The notes below the pieces were generated by a model. It searched no databases. It was not told the DNA's origin and worked only from the letters and a program-made list of their open reading frames with translations. A stretch of 64,000 nucleotides of DNA from assembly GCF_015353075.1 (NCBI RefSeq), contig NZ_CP064188.1, positions 558,001 to 622,000 on the forward strand, in the 5' to 3' direction. The number at the start of each line of letters is the position of its first letter. Position 1 is the first letter of the stretch. This DNA comes from Rhizobium sp. 007 (GTDB lineage: Bacteria > Pseudomonadota > Alphaproteobacteria > Rhizobiales > Rhizobiaceae). This document shows positions 43,606 through 52,984 of this stretch, piece after piece. A program made the translations under genes and the position numbers.

Positions 43606-45396
43606 TCAGCGAGGCTGCAGATCCGAGGTTGCGCCACCAATCCCTGCACCCGTGTCCGCGACATCTTGCGGGACCGGCATGCCCGCCTTGCGCAATCCGG
43701 CGACAAGACGGGCGGTGTCGTCCGGCTGGAGATTACGCATCTCGAGTTCCGCCACGATGTTCGGCAAGAAGTCCGGTCGCATCCGGACGAACGCCTCGCC
43801 CTCGCGCCGGGCGTCGTCCATCATGCCGACCTCGGCATAGATGACTGCGGCGACTGCATGATAAAGCGGGAACTTCTGCAGGTCGGCCCGCTCGATCTCG
43901 CTGACCGCGGTTGGGTAGTCGCGAAGCATGTAGGCGGCGAGAGCGCGCGTGCCGTGATAGTAGCCGCCCCCGCCCGGATTGAGGGCGATCGCCTGGTCAA
44001 GTAGTGCGGCTCCCCGCTCCCACTGACCACCCATCGCCAGTCGCGTGCCGAACTCGCCCATGAGCTCGGTGTCGTTGGGGTTCGTGACAAGCGCCTGTTC
44101 GCCGACCCGCATTGCATCCGCCAGCTCTCTGTTGAAGAAAAGCGCCATCATCAGCGCTTGAAGAGCACGCGTGTTGCTCGCATCGAGCTGTGTCGCGCGC
44201 CTGGCCGCTCTAAGCGCGCGCTGCATCGGCGCCTCCGACCCGCGCTCGGAGTTGAATTTGAAGCGGTCCTCGTCAAGGTAGATGATCGACAGCATCGCCC
44301 ACGAGGTCGCATAGGTCGGGTAGCGCGCGACGGCGGTTTCGAGGCAGTCCCGGACGTCCGCATGTGCCTCGGTGCTCAGTTCCGACCGGTAGGCATAGAA
44401 GCGTAGGGTGCATTCGTAGGTGCCTGGATCGTCAGGCGGCGGATTGGCTGCATCGACCTGCGCCATCACTCCGTAGGGCTGCGCGATCGTCGTCGCGACC
44501 CTGCGTGCGACGTCCGTCTGGATGGCGAAGAGGTCGCCCGATCCCAAATCGTTGTCGTAGTCCTGCGACCAGACGATCTCGTTGTCCGACGTGTCGAGAA
44601 GGCGCGCCGTGACCCGGAGGCGGTCACCCGACGCCCGGACGCCGCCGGCCAGAAGATATCGTGCGCCGAGTTCGTCCCGGACCCGCGAGGCGTCGACGTC
44701 CGAGGGAAGCGACTTCGACGTCTCGCGGCCGAAGACCTTGATCTCCTTGAAACGAGGAAGCGCCGTCAGCAGCTCTTCGGTGAGTCCGATGGTGTAGAGC
44801 TGTGCCTCGGATCGGTCGCCGAGATTGGCGAATGGCGCCACAACAAGAGTGGGCCGATCCGGAAACATACCGCCCGCGGACCGTGGTGGGGGATACGTGG
44901 CCAGGCTGCCGGCAGCCAAGTAACCGGAGGCGGCCAGTGCCGCGCCAACGCATGCAAGCACGGCGCGCCTAGCCCGCCACCACGGCTCGCTCGAACGAGG
45001 AGTCGAAGTGGGAGCGGGCACGGTCTCGATGTGCTCGGCAGGTACGGTATTCCACGAAAACGACGGCACGTATCCGCCCTTGGGCACGTCGATCTTGACG
45101 GGATCGTTCCTGCCGCCGACCAGATAGTAGCGCTCGAGCGATCTGCGCAGACGGCCGGCTTCGATGCGGACGACGGGGTCGTCCTGAGTGAACGTCTCGT
45201 CGCGGCCGAACACTTCGATGGCGATCGAATAGCCTTTGATGCGGCCGCCCCGCCCGGCAAGCGTCTCCTCGACCACATATCGCAGGAATGCCGCGGCGCG
45301 TCCGACCCCTGGAAACTCCGGGCTCGACACGATGCGTTCGAGCTGCGTCCGGATTTCGTCGACACAAGGCAGTTCGTTCGTCGTCGCTGCTGTCAC
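43606..45396 (-). CDS. Membrane-anchored TPR regulator with adenylate-cyclase-like architecture but no cyclase domain
   Basis: This 596-residue protein has a basic, winged-helix-like amino-terminal part (IKGYSIAIEVFGRDETFTQDDPVVRIEAGRLRRSLERYYLVGGRNDPVKIDVPKGGYVPSF), one membrane span near 148-168 and a TolB-like segment (RPTLVVAPFANLGD, then ARYLLAGGVRASGDRLRVTARLLDTSDNEIVWSQDYD). TPR repeats run to the end. The layout is that of CadC-like signal proteins and of rhizobial adenylate cyclase relatives. It probably senses envelope state and binds DNA. It is a candidate controller of the four TATGTTAC sites, though a TetR-type protein elsewhere is possible. Confidence 0.8.
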   Translation of the reverse strand: MTAATTNELPCVDEIRTQLERIVSSPEFPGVGRAAAFLRYVVEETLAGRGGRIKGYSIAIEVFGRDETFTQDDPVVRIEAGRLRRSLERYYLVGGRNDPVKIDVPKGGYVPSFSWNTVPAEHIETVPAPTSTPRSSEPWWRARRAVLACVGAALAASGYLAAGSLATYPPPRSAGGMFPDRPTLVVAPFANLGDRSEAQLYTIGLTEELLTALPRFKEIKVFGRETSKSLPSDVDASRVRDELGARYLLAGGVRASGDRLRVTARLLDTSDNEIVWSQDYDNDLGSGDLFAIQTDVARRVATTIAQPYGVMAQVDAANPPPDDPGTYECTLRFYAYRSELSTEAHADVRDCLETAVARYPTYATSWAMLSIIYLDEDRFKFNSERGSEAPMQRALRAARRATQLDASNTRALQALMMALFFNRELADAMRVGEQALVTNPNDTELMGEFGTRLAMGGQWERGAALLDQAIALNPGGGGYYHGTRALAAYMLRDYPTAVSEIERADLQKFPLYHAVAAVIYAEVGMMDDARREGEAFVRMRPDFLPNIVAELEMRNLQPDDTARLVAGLRKAGMPVPQDVADTGAGIGGATSDLQPR

Positions 45397-45421
45397 GGTC
45401 CCCTCCGTCGACGCTGTCGGC

Positions 45422-45461
45422 GTGGCATGGCGCTACCGATGCCCCTGAGCTGCCATGCCAC
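45422..45461. other. Inverted repeat upstream of the TPR regulator
   Basis: GTGGCATGG (45422-45430) and CCATGCCAC (45453-45461) are perfectly complementary with a 22-base spacer. It lies between the TPR regulator start and the MarC stop, so it may be a terminator for marC without a T-run or an operator for the regulator. Confidence 0.45.
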
Positions 45462-45512
45462 GCATGCGCGGAAAGAGAACCTACACCCGGAACGTGTCTT
45501 CGTCCACGGCCG

Positions 45513-46160
45513 TCAATGCGCGGCTGGTGGAGCGATTATCCCGAGACTGCCAAGGCCGCTCACTATCAACTGTATTGCCACCGCGGTCAGCAGGATACCG
45601 AAGACGACCTCCGAGACCACCATGCTGGCTGGTTTCATCCGCTTGGCGAGCTTGTCGATGTTGGTGAACACCAGATAGTCGAACGCAGCGACGACCAGGA
45701 TCAATACGACAACCAGTGCTGCGCTGGCGATCGAGACCACTTCGCCCGAGGCGAGGATGATGACCGTGATGCCGACCGGATTGAGCAGGTAGGGGACGGC
45801 AAGCGGAAACACGGCGAGCTTCTCCGGATCGACCGGCACCTCAATTTCGTCATGCGGCTTTTCCGTCGGTCCGGATGCCATCTTGATCGCGATAAGCGCG
45901 AGGATGATCCCGCCGGCCACGGCCACGGCGCCACCCGTGATGTGGAGAAGGCGCATCAGCAGCGCGCCGGTCGCGAACAGAATGAGAGCCGTGACCAATG
46001 CGATCAGAACCATCTGGCGAGCGATGCGCACCTTGGTTTCTGCGTCGAACGCGTGGGTCTTTTCGAGGAAGGGAACCAGCGCGATCTTCGGCCCCATGCC
46101 GATCAGGAGCAGGAGCAGAAGCTTTCCGACAAGCGGAGCGTCGATAACTGTGAAATCCAT
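45513..46160 (-). CDS. MarC family integral membrane protein
   Basis: The 215-residue protein has six spans. It begins with MDFTVIDAPLVGKLLLLLLIGMGPKIALVPFLEKT, the polar PK motif of the family, and has GGAVAVAGGIILALIAIKMA and later FPLAVPYLLNPVGITVIILAS. MarC/UPF0056 proteins are inner-membrane proteins of unknown transport role. It lies between the MscS gene and the TPR regulator, all on the minus strand. Confidence 0.88.
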   Translation of the reverse strand: MDFTVIDAPLVGKLLLLLLIGMGPKIALVPFLEKTHAFDAETKVRIARQMVLIALVTALILFATGALLMRLLHITGGAVAVAGGIILALIAIKMASGPTEKPHDEIEVPVDPEKLAVFPLAVPYLLNPVGITVIILASGEVVSIASAALVVVLILVVAAFDYLVFTNIDKLAKRMKPASMVVSEVVFGILLTAVAIQLIVSGLGSLGIIAPPAAH

Positions 46161-46223
46161 GGAAGTCTCCTTTCAATACCCGAAGGATCGAATTCTGTTC
46201 AAGGGCCTGCTGTGGCCGCTCGC

Positions 46224-48395
46224 TCAGGCCGTTCCAGCGGCGTTTGCAGCGTTGTGTTTCGCAAGCGTTTGCTGCGCCGCCGCGGCAATGTCGTCGTCCT
46301 TTCCGCCCGAGACCTGCACGGTCGGCACCGCGATCTTGATCCCGTTCTCGTTGAATGCCTGATGGATCATGCGCAGAGCGCGGCGCTTCAGCGTGAACTG
46401 CTCTCCGGGGAGCGTCATGACCTTCATTCGCAGAAGAAGGCCGGAGTCACCGAGGCTGTCGATGCCCTGCATCTTCAGCGGCTCGATTGTGGTCGCCTTG
46501 AACTCGGGATCTTCGAATAGCTCCAGCCCGATCTTCTTGATGATCTTGCGGGCCTTCTCAATGTCGGCGTCGTAGGTCACGGTAATCGTCATCTTTTCGA
46601 TTACCCAGTCGCGGCTCATGTTCTGGATGGCCCCGAGTTCGCTGAAGGGGACGATGTAGACTGCACCACGATGATGTCTGAGCTTGACCGACCGTAAGCT
46701 GAAGGACTCGACGGTGCCCTTGTAGCTGCCGCTCTGTATATATTCTCCGATCCGGAAGGCGTCGTCGAGCAGGTAGAACATGCCGCTGATGATGTCCTTC
46801 ACCACCGTCTGCGCGCCGAAGCCGATCGCGACGCCAACGACGCCGGCTCCGGCGATCAGTGGTCCGATCTCTACCCCGAGCGACGACAACGCCATCATGA
46901 TGGCGATCGCGACGAATAGGATCATCAGGAAGTTACGCAGGATGGGCAGCAAGGTCCTCATGCGCGTGCGGCGACGTTCCTGCTCGCTCCCGACTTCGAG
47001 GACCGTTTGCGTGTCTCCGAGCTTGCGATCGATGAGCACCTTCACGACGTTCCAGGCGAGGTCGACGACCAGGAGGATAATGCCGGCGCTCAATATTCCA
47101 CGCACGAGGCGCAATGCAGGAGAATCTTGCATTGTCATTCGCGTAAGCTCGATCTCCAGAACGTCCGCGAGGAGAACGATCGCGCCGACGATCAAGCCCG
47201 CCCGGATGCCGCGCTCGATGATCACCGAGACGACCGTGCTTCTCTTGTCGCCATCCTCTTCAACGGCAGAGGACCGCAGGAGGTTGTTGACGGCCGCCTT
47301 AGTGAGCGCGATCGCACCAGGCAGGCCAGCGCAGACCAGGGCAATCCAGAATAGCTTCATCGCCCCGACCACCCACAGGAGCCAGACTCCGATGAAGTAG
47401 GCGGTCCAGAGCCAGTTCCTCGCGCGCAGACCGAGCCGACTGGGCGGTGCCATATGGGAGAGCCCGGAAGGGCGTCGCCAGACAGCTTCGATGCCGATAA
47501 CGAGTAGCACCAGGCCAAGCGAATAGGCAACGAGTTGCCGCGCAGGAACAGAGAAGCCGAGCGTTCCAAGCAGCCGGATCGTCACCCAGCCAAAGGCATA
47601 CCACCCCACGAGATAGCCCAGGCGTTTTGCCCAGTGAGCGGCGGCCTCGTCCGTAACTGGCACGACCCGATATCGCTCCGGTGAGAGGTCTGTCGCGACG
47701 CGAGGAGCCAGAAGCACGTCGAAGAGGACGCTCGCGATGCGGAAGACCACGACGGCAAACAGGTAACCGACGACGATCTCCCGGACGAGCGGGGGCCACT
47801 CGAAAAGAAGGAAGAAGCCGATACTGCCGAGGCCGAACGAGAGAACGTAGCACACGGCCCACAGCAATCTTGCGCTTACCGCGACTACTCTCTCCGAAAC
47901 GGTGGCAAAGGGTGCGCGCGCCATCCATTGACGCCATCCGGCGCTGATCCACCAGAAAAGCCATTGTGTGGCCAGCCCCACGGCAACGAAGGCCGCTACC
48001 AGAAAGATGGGCCGGGTGCCGCCACTCGCCTGAACCTCGCGTTCGAGAACGGTCGCCCCGCGCATGGTCTCAGAAGGAAAGGTTTGCACGGCACCTAGAA
48101 GACTGGCAGCGTGAGCGCGAAAACGTGTTGAGAACTCGGAGAATGAAACGCCGGTCCCCGCGCTCTCCGCGGCAGGCTCGGCTGCGGCCTTGGCCGCTGC
48201 AGCCTGCTGCTGCAGGAAGGTCTGAACGTCCGGATCGGAGAACATTCCAATGAACCGCTGAACGCTTTCGGGCCGTGGCTGTGCGGTCGTCTCGCTCTGC
48301 GCCGCGGCAGGGGAAACACCCGTCACAAGAGCAACCGTGAGCGCCGCCGCAGAGAGAAGCGTTCGAAGCGACGCGAATTTCAAAAGTACGTCCAT
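46224..48395 (-). CDS. MscS-family mechanosensitive channel
   Basis: The protein (about 723 residues from this start) has a signal peptide (LLKFASLRTLLSAAALTVALVTGVSPAAAQ), a long periplasmic and multi-span amino half, and the MscS core. The pore helix reads GPLIAGAGVVGVAIGFGAQTVVKDIISGMFYLLDDAFRIGEYIQ, followed by the beta domain (GTVESFSLRSVKLRHHRGAVYIVPFSELGAIQNMSRDW) and the cytoplasmic vestibule. It releases solutes on hypo-osmotic shock. A longer start at 48446 abuts the upstream stop, so translation is probably coupled; 48395 is preferred because of the signal peptide. Confidence 0.9.
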   Translation of the reverse strand: MDVLLKFASLRTLLSAAALTVALVTGVSPAAAQSETTAQPRPESVQRFIGMFSDPDVQTFLQQQAAAAKAAAEPAAESAGTGVSFSEFSTRFRAHAASLLGAVQTFPSETMRGATVLEREVQASGGTRPIFLVAAFVAVGLATQWLFWWISAGWRQWMARAPFATVSERVVAVSARLLWAVCYVLSFGLGSIGFFLLFEWPPLVREIVVGYLFAVVVFRIASVLFDVLLAPRVATDLSPERYRVVPVTDEAAAHWAKRLGYLVGWYAFGWVTIRLLGTLGFSVPARQLVAYSLGLVLLVIGIEAVWRRPSGLSHMAPPSRLGLRARNWLWTAYFIGVWLLWVVGAMKLFWIALVCAGLPGAIALTKAAVNNLLRSSAVEEDGDKRSTVVSVIIERGIRAGLIVGAIVLLADVLEIELTRMTMQDSPALRLVRGILSAGIILLVVDLAWNVVKVLIDRKLGDTQTVLEVGSEQERRRTRMRTLLPILRNFLMILFVAIAIMMALSSLGVEIGPLIAGAGVVGVAIGFGAQTVVKDIISGMFYLLDDAFRIGEYIQSGSYKGTVESFSLRSVKLRHHRGAVYIVPFSELGAIQNMSRDWVIEKMTITVTYDADIEKARKIIKKIGLELFEDPEFKATTIEPLKMQGIDSLGDSGLLLRMKVMTLPGEQFTLKRRALRMIHQAFNENGIKIAVPTVQVSGGKDDDIAAAAQQTLAKHNAANAAGTA

Positions 48396-48446
48396 TGTAG
48401 ATCCTGATCTGAATGAAGAAGATGCACGTGACGCCAACATCTGCAT

Positions 48447-49787
48447 CTAGCGCGCGCACGCCTCCTGTGAGCGCAAGCCGACCGTGCAGGCTGCCGGCTT
48501 TCGCTTGGTTCCTGTCGGACCCGTGAGGCCGCTCACCTGGCTTGCGTAGTTGTCTCTTGTGTCCGCATCGACGACTGCGACCGGGGCGGCCAGTATCAGC
48601 CCCGCCGCGCTGCCTGCCGCGGCGGCGGTGCTCGTCGTTGCTGCAAGGATCTTGTCTCCGAGACCAACCTTGCTGTCGGTCAGCGTCTGCCCGTCGGAGA
48701 TGCGCGCTCCGATAAGCTGAACGACCTCGGGAGATTCCGCAAACTTGCCATGGTTGAGGCGGTCCCCCGCCTTGACCTTGGTGAGGTCGATCACCGTGAT
48801 CTGGCTGTCGGCCAGCTCCTTCTTGAAAGGGGACTGCTCGGGGTCGATGGCGCCGAGCCTGGCGACGTCGCCCCACACCCTGCGGGAGACCGCAAGCGCA
48901 CGGTCGTCGCGCGAGACGAACAATGTGAACTTCGGATGCTGCTTGCCCATGTCGGCGATCTGCTGGCGGAAGACATCGACGTCCACGTCGGGCGAGGCCA
49001 GCATCACGTTTTCGAACTTGGCGGGGAGCCGGCCGTTGCGGATCGCCATCTGCCGCAGCGCTTCCAGCGCCAGCCAGTTCCCCATGGAATGTGCGAGGAT
49101 GGAGACTTCCTTCACTTCCGGATCCTTCGCGAGGTACTGGAAGAGCGTCTCCAGTGCGTTGCGCGTGTAGTTGGTGCTCTCGCGGTCGTAACCATAGGCC
49201 AGCAGACTGCCGCGCGACGGCCATGTCACCAGCACCGGCGCGCTATGGACGCCGGAATCCTGGACGATCTGGGCGAAGCGGTAGACGGAATCTTCGAAAC
49301 GGTTGTTGAAGCCGTGGATGAACACCAGGACGCTGCCGTCGCGGCTCTTCCTGACCGATGCACTCAGCCATTTCTTGGCGTCATCGCGTGTGATCTCCTC
49401 GGCCTTCAAGGTCGCGAAATCGGTCGCCGGATTGGATGGAAGCCTCTTGGGCCATGCAACCTCCCCGACCTTTCGGACGCTCGCAGGCGGGATGGATACG
49501 GTGATGTCCGCGAACGCAGGGGCAAGGGCGCGCTCGCCCGTGAACATCTCACCGCGAATTGTGGAACGACTGCGTGTGGTCGTAACCAGCATGTCGATCT
49601 TGGTCGATTTCGGCGCGCTGTCGGCAACGGGGATGAGCACGTTCTTCGGGTGGCCGCCGCAACCTCCCGCCGCCGCCAGCGCGGCGATTACAAGAATCGT
49701 TTTCAAACCGCGAGGAAGTCTCGCGCGAGTGGGGTCGACAACTTTGTTCGCTCTGCTCACCACTGTTCCCCGCGGCCGTTGCGCCAT
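48447..49787 (-). CDS. Lipoprotein alpha/beta hydrolase (DUF900)
   Basis: The 446-residue protein has a long basic start, a lipobox LAAAGGC (Cys 43) and a DUF900 hydrolase: VLVFIHGFNNRFEDSVYRFAQI, VLVTWPSRGSLLAYGYDRES and SILAHSMGNWLALEALRQMAI, with the nucleophile serine in AHSMG. DxDVDVFRQQ and later Asp/His positions complete the triad. It would be an envelope-anchored esterase or lipase-like enzyme. It starts the minus-strand run ending with the MarC gene and has TATGTTAC site 2 about 83 bases upstream. Confidence 0.85.
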   Translation of the reverse strand: MAQRPRGTVVSRANKVVDPTRARLPRGLKTILVIAALAAAGGCGGHPKNVLIPVADSAPKSTKIDMLVTTTRSRSTIRGEMFTGERALAPAFADITVSIPPASVRKVGEVAWPKRLPSNPATDFATLKAEEITRDDAKKWLSASVRKSRDGSVLVFIHGFNNRFEDSVYRFAQIVQDSGVHSAPVLVTWPSRGSLLAYGYDRESTNYTRNALETLFQYLAKDPEVKEVSILAHSMGNWLALEALRQMAIRNGRLPAKFENVMLASPDVDVDVFRQQIADMGKQHPKFTLFVSRDDRALAVSRRVWGDVARLGAIDPEQSPFKKELADSQITVIDLTKVKAGDRLNHGKFAESPEVVQLIGARISDGQTLTDSKVGLGDKILAATTSTAAAAGSAAGLILAAPVAVVDADTRDNYASQVSGLTGPTGTKRKPAACTVGLRSQEACAR

Positions 49788-49869
49788 GACCGAGATCGCC
49801 GCTTCATGCAGAAGCGGACGACCCCCGGCCCGAAAAAAAGCTATGCGAACACGAGAGGGCTTACCCGTA

Positions 49870-49890
49870 GCATCGGGTATGTTACACCGG
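49870..49890. promoter_or_regulatory. TATGTTAC-type motif, site 2
   Basis: CGGGTATGTTACACCGG lies about 83 bases upstream of the hydrolase lipoprotein start. Confidence 0.5.
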
Positions 49891-50043
49891 CCGCGGGACG
49901 TTTCCCGGCACCGCGATCAGTCGCAAGTGTGCGCCTCCCTTCGGTCTTTGACTCTGACGGCAAGCAGAGCCGCCGTCGGCCCGCCGAGGCCTGTTCGGCA
50001 AGAAATCGGCCCGCATCAAGATCGGGCGGCGCCGTCGTCGGCG

Positions 50044-50062
50044 TGTATGATACAGTAACATA
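50044..50062. promoter_or_regulatory. TATGTTAC-type motif, site 3
   Basis: GTATGATACAGTAACATAC is a near-perfect palindrome that contains the GTATGTTAC sequence on the minus strand. It lies 77 bases upstream of the gene at 50139. Confidence 0.6.
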
Positions 50063-50138
50063 CTCCACGAACCCCGGTTCATCCACGAACATGAAGCCTT
50101 GAAGCACGTTCGATCGGCACGGTCTCAAGTGTCGTGAA

Positions 50139-50432
50139 ATGGAGTCGACGATGGATGAGGGCGTGGCGGCTGTCAGGCTGCAGTTTCCGATCAGAGCCAA
50201 GGCGATCGAAGAACTTGCATCACGGGACGACGTGTTCTGCGAGATCTGCCGGGATTTTGCGGAAGCCCAGATGGAACTGGCCAAATGGCGCGTGTCGGAA
50301 GACCCGAACCGCGATGAGCGTAGTGCGGAATACCAAGAGTTGGTTGCCGGACTTGGGAAGGAGATCGAAGACGCGCTCGACAACGCGACGGTGCTCCCGC
50401 TTCGTCCGCCATCCGCGCGCCCTTCCCGGTGA
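50139..50432 (+). CDS. Small protein of unknown function, first gene of the efflux operon
   Basis: The 97-residue protein reads MESTMDEGVAAVRLQFPIRAKAIEELASRDDVFCEICRDFAEAQMELAKWRVSEDPNRDERSAEYQELVAGLGKEIEDAL.... It is helical, acidic and soluble. No family is recognised. It precedes the HlyD gene by 80 bases on the same strand and follows motif site 3, so it belongs to that unit. Confidence 0.65.
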   Translation: MESTMDEGVAAVRLQFPIRAKAIEELASRDDVFCEICRDFAEAQMELAKWRVSEDPNRDERSAEYQELVAGLGKEIEDALDNATVLPLRPPSARPSR

Positions 50433-50512
50433 ACAGGGCGACGAGCCCGAGGCCGCCGACATCGTTGCAGACCAAGACCTTCAGATACCCATAGAACTCT
50501 CGCATTCGAAGG

Positions 50513-51646
50513 ATGAATACTGTGCTGTCCGAGACCGAGACCTTACACGAGCCTTCACACGAGCCTGCGAGTTCTCCTGCGCCCCAGAACCCATTGCGCA
50601 GGATCGCGCTCGTCGTCGCCCTTCTGGCGCTGGTCCTGTTCGTCCTCTCCATCTTCATGGAGCGGCGGACGCCGTCGACCTCACAAGCTCAGGTTCAAGC
50701 CTATGTCGTCGGCATCGCGCCCGAAGTCACGGGCCGGGTCGTGGAAGTGGGCGTCGCCGACAATTCGCGGGTGGACGCCAACCAGGTTCTCTTCCGTATC
50801 GATCCCGAGCGCTACGAGCTTGCGGTCGCCGAGGCCGAGGCGGCGCTCGCAAGCGTCGGCCAGTCGATCGGGGCGTCAACTGCGACAGTCGACGCCGCCC
50901 AAGCCAAGCTCGTTCAGATTGAGGCTGACCGGGACAATCTCCGCGACCAGTTCGCGCGGGCGTCCGAGCTCGTGAAGCGCGGCGTCTTTTCCAAGGCCAG
51001 GTTCGATGCGACCAAGTCCGCCTATGACCAGGCGGAGGCTTCCGTTTCGGGGGCGCAGGCCGACCTTGCCAAGGCCAGGGAAGAGCTCGGCCCAGCCGGA
51101 AACGACAACCCCCAGCTCCGCGCAGCCCTTGCCGGACTGGAAAAGGCTAGGCTCGACCTCGTGCGGACGACCGTGCGAGCGCCTTCGGCGGGCGTTGTCA
51201 CGAACCTTCAGCTCACCATTGGCAAGGTCGTCTCGGCCGGCCAGCCGGCCATGACCTTCATCGATGTCGGCACCATCTGGATCAACGCGGCATTCAAGGA
51301 GAACAGCCTCGAGAAGGTGGCTGCCGGCAACAGGGCGGAGATCCTCTTCGACGCACTTCCAGGAAAACTGTTTCCAGCCGAGGTCGAAAGCGTCGGGTTT
51401 GGTGTCTCGCAGGGAACCACGGATCCCAACACCGGACTGCCGACAATCAGGAACGACAGCGGATGGGTGCAGGAAGCGCAGCGGTTTCCAGTCCGCCTCA
51501 ACATCGAGGAGGACGCCCGGCCCAAGGGCGGGGTGCGCTACGGCTCGCAGGCGACCGTTGTGATCTACACCGGTGACAACCCGGTCACCAATGCGTGGGG
51601 ATCGCTCTGGATCCGCATCATGTCGGTTCTGACCTATGTCAACTGA
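50513..51646 (+). CDS. HlyD family membrane fusion protein
   Basis: The 377-residue protein has one membrane span (RIALVVALLALVLFVLSIFM) and the membrane-fusion-protein body. The biotinyl-lipoyl halves are QAYVVGIAPEVTGRVVEVGVADNSRVDANQVLFRIDPERYELAVAEAEAAL and ARLDLVRTTVRAPSAGVVTNLQLTIGKVVSAGQPAMTFID. A coiled-coil hairpin lies between. It would bridge an inner-membrane pump to the outer membrane. It overlaps the DUF2955 gene, its pump partner. Confidence 0.92.
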   Translation: MNTVLSETETLHEPSHEPASSPAPQNPLRRIALVVALLALVLFVLSIFMERRTPSTSQAQVQAYVVGIAPEVTGRVVEVGVADNSRVDANQVLFRIDPERYELAVAEAEAALASVGQSIGASTATVDAAQAKLVQIEADRDNLRDQFARASELVKRGVFSKARFDATKSAYDQAEASVSGAQADLAKAREELGPAGNDNPQLRAALAGLEKARLDLVRTTVRAPSAGVVTNLQLTIGKVVSAGQPAMTFIDVGTIWINAAFKENSLEKVAAGNRAEILFDALPGKLFPAEVESVGFGVSQGTTDPNTGLPTIRNDSGWVQEAQRFPVRLNIEEDARPKGGVRYGSQATVVIYTGDNPVTNAWGSLWIRIMSVLTYVN

Positions 51647-52664
51647 CCGGACTACCGCGATCGAGGAGCAGAAGCGCAAGGGCCTGCGCGTCGCGTTCGC
51701 GGTCTCGATCGGTTTCACGGTCGCAGTGTATGCGGGGGCTATCGTGCCGTTCCTCGGTCCGCTCTTTGCAGCACAGTTCCTGCTCGGCAGCTCGCGACCG
51801 ATGCCGTTTGGAAAAACGGTCGGCGCTGCGATGGTGATCCTCATTACTGGGATCGCGATGATGATGCTGACCAGCCTCCTCGGCGAACGGCCGGCTCCTT
51901 TCCTTCTCCTGCTGGGACTGACCTATTTTGCCTGCTTCGTCGCGCAGTCGGCGGGGAAGGGCGGGCCGGCCGTCTTTCTCGTGCTCGTCGTTGCGATCAT
52001 CGTCCCCCTGCTTGGCATCCTGAACAAGGACCTCGCCAATTCCATCCTGTCCATCCTGGTCACAGGGGTATTGTCAGGAACGATCCTGATGTGGCTGGCA
52101 TATGCGATCTTCCCTGAACCCCTTGGGCAGACCTTCGAGGCCGTCTCGTCCGGTGAACGGCCACCAGCTCTGCTTCGGGCGCTGGCGAATACGGGGATAC
52201 TTCTGACCTCCGTCGTAATCTGCCTGACGAGCGACAACCTAACCGCCGCGGCAGTCATTCCCATAACGGTGGCGTCCCTGCTCGGGCAGCTCGACGTCGC
52301 GGCAAGCAGCCGGGCGGCGGTCGGACTCGTGCTCGTCAATCTCTTCGGGGGAGTGCTCGCATCGGTCGCCTACGCGGCGCTGACGTTGCGGCCAAGCCTG
52401 CTTTCGATCTTTCTTATCGTTCTCATCGTCGCCCTTTTGTTGGGAGGACGCGCTGCTGGACGGTCGAAGGACGCCGCGGTATTCGCAGGCGCTTTGACGA
52501 CCTTCCTGATCCTCTTCGGTCTGGGGGTCTCGCCCCTTCCGGGGAGCGCCGCAGAATCCTTCGCCACCCGCATCGTCTATGTCGCGGCAGCCTTGATCTA
52601 CGCCTTGCTGTTCGCCGCGATCCTTTGGCCGCGCACCAGCAACTCGAAGGGGATTGCGGCATGA
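51636..52664 (+). CDS. DUF2955 domain-containing membrane protein (FUSC-like pump)
   Basis: The 342-residue protein has two sets of membrane spans (for example VAFAVSIGFTVAVYAGAIVPFLGPLFAAQFLL and LLLGLTYFACFVAQSAGK) joined by loops. DUF2955 proteins resemble the fusaric-acid/aromatic-acid efflux (FUSC) family and always travel with an HlyD partner. It starts 11 bases inside the HlyD gene and ends overlapping the next small secreted protein gene, so all three are one operon. The substrate is unknown. Confidence 0.88.
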   Translation: MSTDRTTAIEEQKRKGLRVAFAVSIGFTVAVYAGAIVPFLGPLFAAQFLLGSSRPMPFGKTVGAAMVILITGIAMMMLTSLLGERPAPFLLLLGLTYFACFVAQSAGKGGPAVFLVLVVAIIVPLLGILNKDLANSILSILVTGVLSGTILMWLAYAIFPEPLGQTFEAVSSGERPPALLRALANTGILLTSVVICLTSDNLTAAAVIPITVASLLGQLDVAASSRAAVGLVLVNLFGGVLASVAYAALTLRPSLLSIFLIVLIVALLLGGRAAGRSKDAAVFAGALTTFLILFGLGVSPLPGSAAESFATRIVYVAAALIYALLFAAILWPRTSNSKGIAA

Positions 52665-52948
52665 CGCGGGCGTCGCGCAGGAGTACGTTCATTTTGACGA
52701 AATCGGCGGCCGTGAGCTGCGCGATGTTCGTGGCCGCAATCTCTTCGGCGGCTTCCGTAGGCGCCGTCGAGAGAACCGAGAACTTCGTCGACGTCCGCAA
52801 GCACTGCGAGCTCACACACCTTTGGAAGGATCCGCCGGATCCGAAAGCGTTCACCGAGTGCATGAGGCAGGGGCATTATCGGCTCCATTTCTCGCCGACC
52901 TGCCAGACCGGCAGCCGCAGGGCGCAGTGTTACGATTTGCAGCCCTGA
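52661..52948 (+). CDS. Small secreted cysteine-containing protein
   Basis: This 95-residue protein has a signal peptide (ILTKSAAVSCAMFVAAISSAASVGA) and a small mature part with four cysteines: RKHCELTHLWKDPPDPKAFTECMRQGHYRLHFSPTCQTGSRRAQCYDLQP. They could form two disulfides. Its ATG overlaps the DUF2955 stop by four bases, so it is the last gene of the efflux operon. No family known. Confidence 0.65.
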   Translation: MTRASRRSTFILTKSAAVSCAMFVAAISSAASVGAVERTENFVDVRKHCELTHLWKDPPDPKAFTECMRQGHYRLHFSPTCQTGSRRAQCYDLQP

Positions 52949-52984
52949 CGCCCGGTTGCGTTTCGACAAGCAAGCGTTGGAGAT

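Larger units (their letters stand above)
49788..50138. promoter_or_regulatory. Divergent promoter region with two TATGTTAC motifs
   Basis: This 350-base spacer separates the minus-strand hydrolase operon from the plus-strand efflux operon. It contains motif sites 2 and 3, each about 80 bases from the neighbouring start codon. Confidence 0.6.

Noticed and set aside
45288..46520. Long plus-strand open frame (410 codons)
   Set aside because: It is antisense to MarC and to parts of the MscS and TPR genes and has no family match.
48070..49224. Long minus-strand open frame (384 codons)
   Set aside because: It is an out-of-frame shadow of the hydrolase lipoprotein and MscS genes, and its sequence is arginine-rich and repetitive.
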